Shown here one piece after another: positions 51,769 to 59,760 of a stretch of 64,000 bases of DNA. Source of the DNA: Comamonadaceae bacterium (lineage in GTDB: Bacteria > Pseudomonadota > Gammaproteobacteria > Burkholderiales > Burkholderiaceae_C); the NCBI GenBank assembly GCA_947478725.1, contig CANJWZ010000011.1, positions 1-64,000 of the forward strand. Reading direction: 5' to 3'. Numbering within the stretch: the stretch's first letter is position 1; the number at the start of each line of letters is the position of its first letter. The position numbers and the translations under genes are program-made. The notes beneath the pieces were generated by a model. The model saw nothing but the letters and a program-made list of their open reading frames with translations. It was not told where the DNA came from and did not search any database.

Positions 51769-52079
51769 TCCAGGGATCAATCTAGCCGCTCATCGTTTCA
51801 AAAAAGCAAACCCCCAGTACAAACCCTTAAGCTGTGCTATAATCAGAGGCTTGGCTCAGCACACGGGTGCGAACCATTTGTACATCTACCTCACACTTGT
51901 GGACTCTTCTTGATAGGGTCACCGTCTCGGGCAAATTCTTTGACCTGACTCGCATATTCGTTTGATGGTTGATGTTTTATTAACCATGAACGAAGCGGCC
52001 CGCAACAGCGGGGCGTGCAAGTTCTTCTGCGCCATGCTTTTACTTATAGCAGCGGCGGGGATGATTAGTGAGAAAAAAC
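51769..52079. other. Long leader region of the RhlE-like helicase gene
   Basis: GCTATAATCAGAGGCTT (51836-51852; TATAAT at 51838-51843) is the third copy of the rpsP/rplS promoter motif. From there to the helicase ATG the leader is about 230 bases. It contains a GC hairpin GCGGCCCGC...GCGGGGC near 51993-52015 and a small reading frame (51986-52087). Long leaders are common for cold-inducible RNA helicases, which supports cold or autoregulation. Confidence 0.5.
51836..51852 (+). promoter_or_regulatory. Promoter with extended -10 motif upstream of the RhlE-like gene
   Basis: GCTATAATCAGAGGCTT has consensus TATAAT at 51838-51843 and differs at one position from the motifs before rpsP and rplS. 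No good -35 box was seen. Confidence 0.6.
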
Positions 52080-52087
52080 ATGACTGA
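51986..52087 (+). CDS. Possible leader peptide overlapping the helicase start
   Basis: ATG 51986 opens 33 codons (MNEAARNSGACKFFCAMLLL and 13 more) ending at TGA 52085-52087, 5 bp inside the helicase gene and in another frame. It has a hydrophobic centre (CAMLLLIAAAGM). No clear ribosome site precedes it. It could couple or restrict translation of the helicase, but it may be chance. Confidence 0.25.
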   Translation: MNEAARNSGACKFFCAMLLLIAAAGMISEKKHD

Positions 52088-54041
52088 CTCTTTTGAGGCT
52101 CGCGGTGACTCGTTTGCCGAAACAAACTTTGACGCTGAAAATACCGGCGCATCCGACCTTTCAAACGCGCCTGACTTCACTGATGCGCCTGGCGTGCTGG
52201 AAACATCTCTGGATGCCATCGCTCCTGAGCCCAACGGCTTTGTAAAACTGGGCCTGGCCAAAGAGCTGCTGCAAGCTGTCGCAGACATGGGCTTTACCCA
52301 GCCCACGGCGGTGCAAATGGCAACCATCCCCAAGGCCATGCAGGCGCTAGATGATGAGAACGCAGACAAGAAAGCAAAGTTCACCGATCTGCTGGTGTCC
52401 AGCCAGACCGGTAGCGGCAAGACCGCTGCGTTTTTGTTGCCCGTGCTGCACACGCTTTTGAAACAGCAAGAGCAAGCCGAGCGTGATGAGCGTGCCGAGT
52501 TTGAACGCTTGTCTGCCGAGGCGATTGCCCGCGGCGAGGCACCAGCCAAAAAGCCAAAGCGCAAAGACCCGACCAACATGCGCAACTTCAAAGCCGCCAC
52601 CCCCGGCGCGCTGATTTTGTGCCCCACACGTGAGCTGGCTCAGCAAGTTTGTGCTGACGCGATTGACCTGGTGCGCCATTGCCGTGGCTTGCGCATTGCC
52701 AACGTGGTCGGCGGCATTCCTTACCAGTTGCAAATTGCCAAGCTGCAAAACGCCAACCTGGTGGTTGCCACGCCCGGCCGTTTGCTTGATTTGCAGCGCA
52801 GCATGCAAATCAAACTCGACCAGGTTCAGTTCCTGGTGGTGGACGAAGCTGACCGCATGCTTGACCTCGGCTTTGCCGATGACCTGACCGAAGTCAACCA
52901 GCTGACGATTGAGCGCAAGCAGACCATGATGTTCAGCGCCACCTTTGCGCCGCGCATCATGCAACTGGCCACGCGAGTGATGCGCCAGCCGCAGCGCGTT
53001 GAGATTGACTCGCCACATGAAAAACATGCATCCATCACCCAGGCACTGCACTGGGCTGACAACATGACGCACAAGCGCAAGCTGCTCGACCACCTGCTGC
53101 GCGACACCACGATCAACCAGGCGATCGTGTTTGCCTGCACGCAGGTTGAATGCGATGGCTTGGCCAATGATTTGGTGCAAGACGGCTTTAGCGCGGTGGC
53201 CTTACACGGTGCGCTGGGCCAGGGCCTGCGCAACCGCCGCTTGATGGCTTTCCGCGATGGCCGTGTACAGGTGCTGGTGGCAACCGACGTTGCTGCTCGT
53301 GGCTTGGATGTGCCCACGATTACCCACGTGATCAACTACGGCTTGCCAATGAAGGCTGAGGACTACGTGCACCGCATTGGCCGCACAGGCCGTGCTGGCC
53401 GTGAAGGCAATGCCATCACGATTGCAGAGTTTCGTGACCGCCGCAAGATCCAGGACATTGAGCACTACTCGCAGCAAAACCTCAAAGCCAGCGTGATTGC
53501 TGGCCTGGAGCCGCAGCAGCGTTTTGCGCCCACGTCTGATCGCCCACGCGGTAACTTTGGTGGCCGTGATGACCGGGGCGGCCCACGCGGCAACTTTGGC
53601 GCGAATTCTGGTGGGGGCGGCTATGCTGGCCGCAAGCCGGCTGGCGGCGGTTTTAATGCCGGCGGTGGTGACCGCAATTTTGGCGGTGATCGCGGCGGTA
53701 ACTTCCAGGGGCGCCCAGCGCCGCAAGGCGGCTACGCAGACCGCAGCGGCTTCAATGACCGTGGCCCACGCCGCGATGACAACGGTGGCAATTTTGCGCC
53801 GCAAGAGCAACGCAGTTTTGCTCCGCGCGAAGACCGCAACTTTGCGCCTCGCCAAGAGCGTTCGTTTGCACCACGCAACGATTCATTCGCACCACGCGGT
53901 GATGGCTTCGCTTCACGCGGTGAGGGCTTTGCGCCCAAGCCTGCGTTTGCCAAGCCCGCATTCGCCAAGCCAGCCGGCAAGGTGTTTGTGCCTCGTGATG
54001 CCGCCAAGAAAGCGGCCAAGTTTTCAAAGGCGCGTGACTGA
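52080..54041 (+). CDS. DEAD-box RNA helicase (RhlE-like)
   Basis: 653 residues from ATG 52080; a GTG at 52068 is the alternative. Motifs in order: Q motif (KLGLAKELLQAVADMGFTQP), I (SSQTGSGKTAA), Ia (PTRELAQQV), II (VVDEADRMLDLG), III (SAT), V (ATDVAARGLD) and VI (HRIGRTGRAGR). Between I and Ia there is an insert of about 45 charged residues, and between the Q motif and I another short one. The C-terminal tail of about 185 residues is a Gly/Arg/Asn-rich region followed by repeats of the type FAPRxxR. It unwinds RNA in ribosome assembly or decay. A terminator follows. Confidence 0.95.
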   Translation: MTDSFEARGDSFAETNFDAENTGASDLSNAPDFTDAPGVLETSLDAIAPEPNGFVKLGLAKELLQAVADMGFTQPTAVQMATIPKAMQALDDENADKKAKFTDLLVSSQTGSGKTAAFLLPVLHTLLKQQEQAERDERAEFERLSAEAIARGEAPAKKPKRKDPTNMRNFKAATPGALILCPTRELAQQVCADAIDLVRHCRGLRIANVVGGIPYQLQIAKLQNANLVVATPGRLLDLQRSMQIKLDQVQFLVVDEADRMLDLGFADDLTEVNQLTIERKQTMMFSATFAPRIMQLATRVMRQPQRVEIDSPHEKHASITQALHWADNMTHKRKLLDHLLRDTTINQAIVFACTQVECDGLANDLVQDGFSAVALHGALGQGLRNRRLMAFRDGRVQVLVATDVAARGLDVPTITHVINYGLPMKAEDYVHRIGRTGRAGREGNAITIAEFRDRRKIQDIEHYSQQNLKASVIAGLEPQQRFAPTSDRPRGNFGGRDDRGGPRGNFGANSGGGGYAGRKPAGGGFNAGGGDRNFGGDRGGNFQGRPAPQGGYADRSGFNDRGPRRDDNGGNFAPQEQRSFAPREDRNFAPRQERSFAPRNDSFAPRGDGFASRGEGFAPKPAFAKPAFAKPAGKVFVPRDAAKKAAKFSKARD

Positions 54042-54072
54042 TCAAGCGACATGAGCTTTGCGGCTGTGCCGC

Positions 54073-54114
54073 AAAAAAGCCGCGACAGACCTGATGGTTT
54101 GTCGCGGCTTTTTT
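54073..54114. terminator. Strong bidirectional terminator
   Basis: AAAAAAGCCGCGACA (54073-54087) pairs with TGTCGCGGCTTTTTT (54100-54114) around a 12-base loop. The T-run and A-run suit termination of both the helicase gene and the convergent deacylase gene. Confidence 0.93.
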
Positions 54115-54128
54115 CTTTTCGCCAGCAA

Positions 54129-55814
54129 CTATGTCGACGCAAACTCCGTCAACAACTTGCCAGCCAGTGGTGGTTTTGCCAGCATACCCTGGCTATCTGC
54201 CACCTGCTGGCCGTTCACCCACACACCGTGCACGCCCAGCGCATCGGTTGTTAGCCGGGCTGCGCCGCCAGGCAGGTCAAACACGCGGCGCTTCGGGCCG
54301 CGGCCTACGGTTTCTGGGTCAAACAGCAGCAGGTCAGCCGCCATACCTTCTTTGATCATGCCTCGGTCGGTCATGCCGAAGATGCTGGCGGGTTGCGATG
54401 TCAGGCGGCGAGTGGCTTCTTGCAGGCTCATGGCTTTTAAATCACGCACCCAGTGACCCAGCAAGTGCAGACCAAAACCGGCGTCATTGAAAAAAGTCAA
54501 GTGTGCACCGGCATCACTGAGCGACACAAGGCTGTGCGGGTGCTTGAGCATCTGGCCCACGGCCTCTGTGTCGCTGTTCAGCAACTGGGCGGTAAACACG
54601 GTTTGCAGGTCTTCAGCCAAGGCTAAATCCAGCATCACATCCAGCGGGTCGCGTGACTGTTCTTTCGCAATCTCAGCCACGGTGCGCTGCTCGAGCAATA
54701 TATTCGTAGGTAACGATGTCTCCACCACATGCACCTTGTCCCACTCACCGTTAAACAGGCGAAAGGTCGTCGGCGCTGCAATCTCATCGCGCACCGATTG
54801 CCTGAACGCCCGGTCTTTCAGGACCGTCTTCAGAGCCTCGCCTTGCAGGCCCAGTGCTGGCTTCCAGCTTTGCAAGCCTTCTACGGGGTAGGGGGATGCC
54901 AGAGTGAAGTCCATCGTCAAGGGGCAGCAAGACACCTGGCCAATCAGGCGCTGGCCGCGTGTGTTGGCTTCAAGAATTTGATTCAGGTCTTTGAAGACTG
55001 CTTGCGGGTTGGTGCTGTTGTGCAGCAGCGCGGCAATCATCACGGGCCGGCCTGACTGCTTGGCCATACTTTCTAAAAAAGGCACGGGCATTTGCCCGCC
55101 TTTGGTCACCATGTACACGCCAGTGCCGCGTTCACCCATGGCTGTGATCAGCGCCATCATCTCCGCATCACTGGCCAGTCGCGATGGCATGGGCAAGCCG
55201 CCTTCTCCGTTGTGCGCTGGGCTGGTGCTGCTGGCAAAACCGACAGCGCCTGCAGCCATCGCGTCCCTGACGATGGTTTGCATCTGTTCAATTTCATGCG
55301 GTGTTGCTTCACGCCTTGAGGCGTCTGCACCCATCACCCAGGTGCGTACCGACGAATGGCCAATGTAGGCGGCGGTATTGACCACACAGCCTTTGCTGCG
55401 CAGCATCGCCAGATATTCGTCAAAGGTTTCAAAGCCCCAGTCGATGCCGCTTTTAAGAACCTCAAGCGACATGCCTTCGACCTGCGTCAGGTTGCGCATC
55501 GTCATGTCGCGGTCAGCCGGCTTGCAGGGGGCGATGGTAAAGCCGCAGTTGCCAATCACGGCGGTTGTGACGCCCAGTGCGGGTGAGGGTTTGAGCGTCG
55601 CGTCCCAGGTGATTTGCGCATCAAAATGGGTGTGGCTGTCGATGATGCCAGGCATCAGTGCCAAGCCTGTGCCATCAATGATATGGCTTGCATTACCAGG
55701 TAAATTTGAGCCTACAGCCCTTATTTTATGAGCGCTAACTGCTACGTCTTTGATAGCGGGCTCGGCACCCGAACCGTCATACAGCAACGCGCCTTTGATC
55801 AGCAAGTCGTCCAT
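54129..55814 (-). CDS. N-acyl-D-amino-acid deacylase (D-aminoacylase) family amidohydrolase
   Basis: 561 residues of the amidohydrolase-3 type. It begins MDDLLIKGALLYDGSGAEPA, has GIIDSHTHFDAQITWDATL with the first metal His pair, EVLKSGIDWGFETFDEYLAML with the bridging region, and SDAGAH near residue 445. Family members hydrolyse N-acyl-D-amino acids or related cyclic amides. The segment near residues 20-39 (PAIKDVAVSAHKIRAVGSNL) is encoded by a dispersed repeat. Last gene of the GntR operon; start spaced 12 bp after the gene before it. Confidence 0.9.
   Translation of the reverse strand: MDDLLIKGALLYDGSGAEPAIKDVAVSAHKIRAVGSNLPGNASHIIDGTGLALMPGIIDSHTHFDAQITWDATLKPSPALGVTTAVIGNCGFTIAPCKPADRDMTMRNLTQVEGMSLEVLKSGIDWGFETFDEYLAMLRSKGCVVNTAAYIGHSSVRTWVMGADASRREATPHEIEQMQTIVRDAMAAGAVGFASSTSPAHNGEGGLPMPSRLASDAEMMALITAMGERGTGVYMVTKGGQMPVPFLESMAKQSGRPVMIAALLHNSTNPQAVFKDLNQILEANTRGQRLIGQVSCCPLTMDFTLASPYPVEGLQSWKPALGLQGEALKTVLKDRAFRQSVRDEIAAPTTFRLFNGEWDKVHVVETSLPTNILLEQRTVAEIAKEQSRDPLDVMLDLALAEDLQTVFTAQLLNSDTEAVGQMLKHPHSLVSLSDAGAHLTFFNDAGFGLHLLGHWVRDLKAMSLQEATRRLTSQPASIFGMTDRGMIKEGMAADLLLFDPETVGRGPKRRVFDLPGGAARLTTDALGVHGVWVNGQQVADSQGMLAKPPLAGKLLTEFAST
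55701..55758 (-). repeat. Dispersed GCTAT-ATAGC element inside the deacylase gene
   Basis: Read on the minus strand: GCTATCAAAGACGTAGC, then AGTTAGCGCTCATAAAATAA and GGCTGTAGGCTCAAATTTAC. It is read in frame with the gene and supplies about 19 residues of the N-terminal part. Confidence 0.65.
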
Positions 55815-55826
55815 CTTTGCGTCTTT

Positions 55827-56696
55827 CTATTGCATACCGTTGCGGTTGGCCAGCTCTACAAAAAGACCCGCGTGATCCAGGTCGCTCAGCCCGTGCTCAA
55901 TGCCGTCGGCGTAAAGCTTTTCAAACAGAGCCGTCACCGGTGCCGCAAAACCGATTTCCTGCGCAGTGGCCAGTGCATTGCGCATGTCCTTGAGCTGGAT
56001 GCTCATGCGCGCGCGTGGTGCAAAGTCGCGCTCGACCATGCGCTGGCCGTGCACCTGCAAAATACGGCTGTCGGCAAAGCCGCCGGTGATCGCTTCTTTG
56101 ACTTTGGCCATGTCGGCACCGCCGCGTTGGGTAAACAGCAGCGCCTCGGCCACGGCGCCGATGGTGATGCCCACGATCATCTGGTTGGCCAGTTTGGTGA
56201 GCTGGCCACTGCCATGCGGGCCCACATGCGTGGCACGGCCAAAGTGCGCGAACACCGGCTGTGCCCGTTCAAAATCGGCCGCCTTGCCGCCCACCATGAT
56301 GACCAGTTTGCCGTCTTCAGCGCCCGCCACGCCGCCCGACACCGGGGCGTCAAGATGGGCAATGCCGAGCGCACCCAACCGGGCCGCGTGGTCGCGTGCT
56401 TCGCGTGGTTTGATCGAGGCCATGTCAATCAGCAGCGCACCTGGCTTCATCGCTTCGGCCACGCCTTGGTTAAACAGCACGTCCTCAACCACCGGGCCAC
56501 TTTCCAGCATGCTGACCACGATGTCTGCACTTTTGACGGCCAGGCTTGCTTGCAGGTGCACTGTCGCGCCTAGTGCTGCCAGGCTGTCTGCCTTGCCCGG
56601 CGAGCGGTTCCATACGCTGATGCTGTGCCCTGAGGCACACAGCCGCTGGCTCATGGGCAAACCCATGTTTCCTAAACCGAGTACGGTGATCTTCAT
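55827..56696 (-). CDS. NAD(P)-dependent 3-hydroxyacid dehydrogenase (3-hydroxyisobutyrate dehydrogenase family)
   Basis: 289 residues. The Rossmann loop MKITVLGLGNMGLPMSQRL is at the N-terminus, followed by LDAPVSGGVAGAEDGKLVIM (about residues 114-133, substrate binding) and the catalytic lysine in GSGQLTKLANQMIVG (about 161-175). The family includes tartronate semialdehyde reductase and 3-hydroxyisobutyrate dehydrogenase. It overlaps the gene upstream by 4 bp. The substrate is likely an intermediate of the GntR operon pathway. Confidence 0.92.
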   Translation of the reverse strand: MKITVLGLGNMGLPMSQRLCASGHSISVWNRSPGKADSLAALGATVHLQASLAVKSADIVVSMLESGPVVEDVLFNQGVAEAMKPGALLIDMASIKPREARDHAARLGALGIAHLDAPVSGGVAGAEDGKLVIMVGGKAADFERAQPVFAHFGRATHVGPHGSGQLTKLANQMIVGITIGAVAEALLFTQRGGADMAKVKEAITGGFADSRILQVHGQRMVERDFAPRARMSIQLKDMRNALATAQEIGFAAPVTALFEKLYADGIEHGLSDLDHAGLFVELANRNGMQ

Positions 56697-58051
56697 GCGG
56701 CTTTCTGCAAGGGCGTTGCAAACATCCCCTCCATCTCGCGCCGGACTTGATAGGCATCGGTGGATGTGTCCATGGCGATATCGGCCCAGCTCAGGCTTTG
56801 GCCTTTTTTAACGGCACGAATCACCTTTACGTTGTGCGCCAGGCCCAAGGGCAACCCGCCCATGCGCATGGAAGTGTCAGCGGGCAGCAACTTGCCCCAT
56901 ACGGTGTAGCCACCTTCACCGTCCAGCATGTCACCCGGTTTCAGGTCGCGCTTGGCGGTGGCCACCACGTCCGCATTCCAGCAGGTGGCTACGCCCGTCG
57001 GCTCACCGCGCAGTGCCACGCTGGCCACCGACACGCCAACTTCAAGCCCGATCAAATGCCAGCGTTTGTACAGTGTGAAGTACCTCCCGCTGGGATCGGT
57101 GTGGGCGTTGTACTCTTCAAAGCAGTTTTTGATGTAGTCGGTTTCAGCCTCGACCGTGACCCACACGCCCATGCGGATGTCGTACGGAATTTTGCGACCA
57201 TTGGCCTCTAGCGACGAGATCACCTCGACCATGCCCTTGCGCTCCAGCACGCCGCCCTCGCTGATAGGCCGCGTGACAAACGGAATGTCTTCCACGCTGG
57301 CCGGTGGGTACAGCAGGCCGTTGCTGGGCACTGTCAAACCTGTGGCGTTGGCCACTGCGGTTGACTCAATCGACGGTTTGGAGCCATCCAGAAAGCTGTT
57401 GAACATTTTGGGGTTCAGTCCGCCGCGCACCGCTTGCTCTGGCGTCAAACCGTAGTTGGCCCACACCGTGTCGGGTGTGCTCTCAGAAAAATGGGGCAAC
57501 CATTTGTGGCCACGACCGGCCGCCACAACCGGGAAGCCGCAGGTACGGGCCCAGTCCACCAAATCGCAAATCAGCGCAGGCTGATCGCCAAACGCCAGTG
57601 AATAAACCACACCCGCGTCAGCCGCTTTTCGCGCCAGCAAGGGCCCGCAAAATGCATCAGCCTCTACCGTCACGTTCACCACATGCTTGCCATGCGCAAA
57701 AGCCGCCAGGCAATGCGCAACCGCCGCCACCGGGTTGCCAGTGCATTCCACGATGATGTCGATTTGCGGATGCGTGACCACAGCGCGCCAGTCATCGGTG
57801 ATCCATGTTGTGCCTGCTTTGATGGCTGCCTGCGCAGATTCCGCCTGGGTCAAAAGCGGGTTCCACCCCACACGGGCAAGGTTGGTGCGGGCTGCATCGG
57901 GAGACAGGTCAGCAATCGCCACCAGATGCACGCCCGGCGTCTTGGGGATTTGTGCCAGGTACATGCTGCCGAATTTACCTGCACCTATCAGGCCGATGCG
58001 GATGGGTTTTTGGTCAGCCGCGCGTTGTTGGAGTTTTGTGTAAAGATTCAT
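56693..58051 (-). CDS. NAD(P)-binding oxidoreductase with C-terminal SAF domain
   Basis: 452 residues. N-terminal Rossmann fold RIGLIGAGKFGSMYLAQIPK (about 18-37) with ECTGNPVAAVAHCLAAFAHG like homoserine dehydrogenase-type proteins, a middle region with PSIESTAVANATGL, and a C-terminal SAF-like domain (about 375-430, KRDLKPGDMLDGEGGYTVWG). Related proteins are usually annotated only as oxidoreductases or SAF-domain proteins, and their reaction is not known to me. Genes of this type occur in sugar-acid or polyol catabolic loci. Fifteen bp separate it from the dioxygenase gene. Confidence 0.85.
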   Translation of the reverse strand: MNLYTKLQQRAADQKPIRIGLIGAGKFGSMYLAQIPKTPGVHLVAIADLSPDAARTNLARVGWNPLLTQAESAQAAIKAGTTWITDDWRAVVTHPQIDIIVECTGNPVAAVAHCLAAFAHGKHVVNVTVEADAFCGPLLARKAADAGVVYSLAFGDQPALICDLVDWARTCGFPVVAAGRGHKWLPHFSESTPDTVWANYGLTPEQAVRGGLNPKMFNSFLDGSKPSIESTAVANATGLTVPSNGLLYPPASVEDIPFVTRPISEGGVLERKGMVEVISSLEANGRKIPYDIRMGVWVTVEAETDYIKNCFEEYNAHTDPSGRYFTLYKRWHLIGLEVGVSVASVALRGEPTGVATCWNADVVATAKRDLKPGDMLDGEGGYTVWGKLLPADTSMRMGGLPLGLAHNVKVIRAVKKGQSLSWADIAMDTSTDAYQVRREMEGMFATPLQKAA

Positions 58052-58066
58052 AAAACAATTTTTCAG

Positions 58067-58939
58067 TCAAGCGGCGAGTTTGAGTTGATCCAGCGATGTT
58101 TGCAACGCACTTGCAGGCACGCCATCCTTCCAGGGCAGATCAACCGGATAGTCTTTCACCAAGCAATCGTCGGGCAGGCAACTGATGGGCGTGAAGTCCC
58201 GGTGCGCGATGTATTCGGGACGTTTGTGGCGGCGAATGTGGTTGCTCACCGCGCACAGGCTCAGGTACACGCTGACCCGGTCAAACGGCGACAGGTTGCT
58301 GCCTGAGGCATGCACCAGGCAGGAATGAAACAGAATCATCGAACCCGCTGGGCCCTTGGGGCTGACGATGCCACCTTCTTTACCACCAGCGCGCTGCACC
58401 AGTTGGCGAATCAGGTTGTTATCGACCGTCCATAGCGGGTAGCTGGTCGTCGTCAGGTCATGTTTGGCCTCGACCACCCCTTTTTTGTGGCTGCCGGGGA
58501 TGAACATCAACGGGCCGTTGTGCTCGGTCACATCGTCCAGAAAAATGGCCACGTTCATCGCACGTTCGGTGGGCATGTGGTCGTCGTTCAGCCAGGTGCC
58601 GTAGTCCTGGTGCCACTGCCACACATCGCCTTCAAAGGCCATCTTGCCGTTGATCTTGAACTGGTGCATGTAAAGCTGCTCGCCCAGCAGGCTTTCGACG
58701 GGTTCAATCATGCGTGGGTGCCTGGCCAGCTTGGCAAACGGCTCGCTGTACATGTGGGCTGCAAAGTTGGTGCGCACCGCGTCTTTGCCTTTTTCACGCA
58801 CGTTGTAGTCCTCACGGCGTGAATAAAGTTCAGGCACAGCGTCGTTCAGCTTTTTCGTTTCTTCTGGCGTGAAGAGGCCTGGAAAAAACAGATAGCCGTC
58901 GCGATCAAATTGGGCCAGTTGGTCAGGGGTTAATTTCAT
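58067..58939 (-). CDS. Phytanoyl-CoA dioxygenase-family Fe(II)/2-oxoglutarate oxygenase
   Basis: 290 residues from ATG 58939 (AGGA upstream); the frame extends to 59026 inside the regulator gene. The double-stranded beta-helix shows the HxD pair in WQWHQDYGTW (near residue 108) and the distal His in HSCLVHASGSNLSPFDRVSV, with the Arg for 2-oxoglutarate close behind. It uses oxygen and 2-oxoglutarate to hydroxylate a small molecule. Substrate unknown. It is the second gene of the GntR operon. Confidence 0.9.
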   Translation of the reverse strand: MKLTPDQLAQFDRDGYLFFPGLFTPEETKKLNDAVPELYSRREDYNVREKGKDAVRTNFAAHMYSEPFAKLARHPRMIEPVESLLGEQLYMHQFKINGKMAFEGDVWQWHQDYGTWLNDDHMPTERAMNVAIFLDDVTEHNGPLMFIPGSHKKGVVEAKHDLTTTSYPLWTVDNNLIRQLVQRAGGKEGGIVSPKGPAGSMILFHSCLVHASGSNLSPFDRVSVYLSLCAVSNHIRRHKRPEYIAHRDFTPISCLPDDCLVKDYPVDLPWKDGVPASALQTSLDQLKLAA

Positions 58940-58949
58940 GGTGTGTGTC

Positions 58950-59633
58950 CTAGGTCGTTTTAAAAAGGGTTTGGTTGAGCAAATGCGCCAGTAAATGAGA
59001 CAGGTTTTGGCCTGCGTCTTCGCCATGCTGACGGATCAGGGTTTCGGCTTTGGCGGCATCACCGCGTTCGATGGCTTTGGCAATCGCTTCATGCTCGTCC
59101 CAGATCGATTCACGCATGGTGGACAACTGCAGCACTGCCCCCATGGCGCGGCGAATATGGTGCCAGTGCGTTTGTGCGGTTTGTGCAATCAGCGGGTTGC
59201 CCGATGCAACATAAATGGCGTTATGAAAGGCGGCATCAGCCGTCATCATGGCCTTGATGTCTGTGCCGCGCGCGGCCATGCGGCCCTGCGTGATGAGCCG
59301 CGCATCCATCGCGTAGCGTGACTGCGCTGCCAGCCTGGCGGCCAGCGCGTCCAGCGTACTGCGCACCTGGTAAATCTGCACCAGTGTTGTGACGTCCAGC
59401 GGCGACACCAGCACACCACGGCCTGGCGCATCCAGCACAAAACCGTCTTTGCGCAACAGGCGCAGTGCCTGCAAAACCGGCTGGCGCGACACAGCCAGTT
59501 GCTCGGCAATGTCTTCCTGCGTGATGCGCGCACCAGGCTGCAGTGTGCCGTCGCTGATGGCGTCCAGCAGGCTCGCATAGACCTGTTCAACCATGTCGGG
59601 CGTGGATTCGATTTTGATCAGCTTGGTGGCCAT
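58950..59633 (-). CDS. GntR-family (FadR subfamily, FCD domain) transcriptional regulator
   Basis: 227 residues. The N-terminal winged helix is seen at about residues 12-75 (VEQVYASLLDAISDGTLQPG, ITQEDIAEQLAVSRQPVLQA), then the helical FCD domain with metal-binding positions in DAAFHNAIYVASGNP and HWHHI. The regulator heads the operon that continues into the dioxygenase, SAF oxidoreductase, dehydrogenase and deacylase genes. A TCTGTATACAGA palindrome lies directly in front of it (59643-59654), consistent with autorepression and control of the divergent hydrolase. Confidence 0.94.
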   Translation of the reverse strand: MATKLIKIESTPDMVEQVYASLLDAISDGTLQPGARITQEDIAEQLAVSRQPVLQALRLLRKDGFVLDAPGRGVLVSPLDVTTLVQIYQVRSTLDALAARLAAQSRYAMDARLITQGRMAARGTDIKAMMTADAAFHNAIYVASGNPLIAQTAQTHWHHIRRAMGAVLQLSTMRESIWDEHEAIAKAIERGDAAKAETLIRQHGEDAGQNLSHLLAHLLNQTLFKTT

Positions 59634-59642
59634 GTCTTAAAC

Positions 59643-59654
59643 TCTGTATACAGA
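59643..59654. promoter_or_regulatory. GntR operator between the regulator and the hydrolase
   Basis: TCTGTATACAGA is a perfect 12 bp palindrome, 9 bp before the GntR start (59633) and about 106 bp before the hydrolase ATG. Its sequence is of the type bound by FCD-domain GntR repressors (TGTATACA core). Confidence 0.65.
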
Positions 59655-59760
59655 ATACGTCAGTTGGATGGTTCTGCCTCTCGGGTTAACCCGCGGTCAT
59701 CCTGCGCATCTTTCAGATGTGCAAAGATAGCGCTGGATCAATCATTTTTAGGACCGCGAC

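Noticed and set aside
52347-53180. Minus-strand 277-codon frame opposite the helicase
   Set aside because: Antisense shadow; no motif, no ribosome site.
55728-56811. Two long plus-strand frames (281 codons each)
   Set aside because: Antisense to the 3-hydroxyacid dehydrogenase gene, which shows all family motifs.
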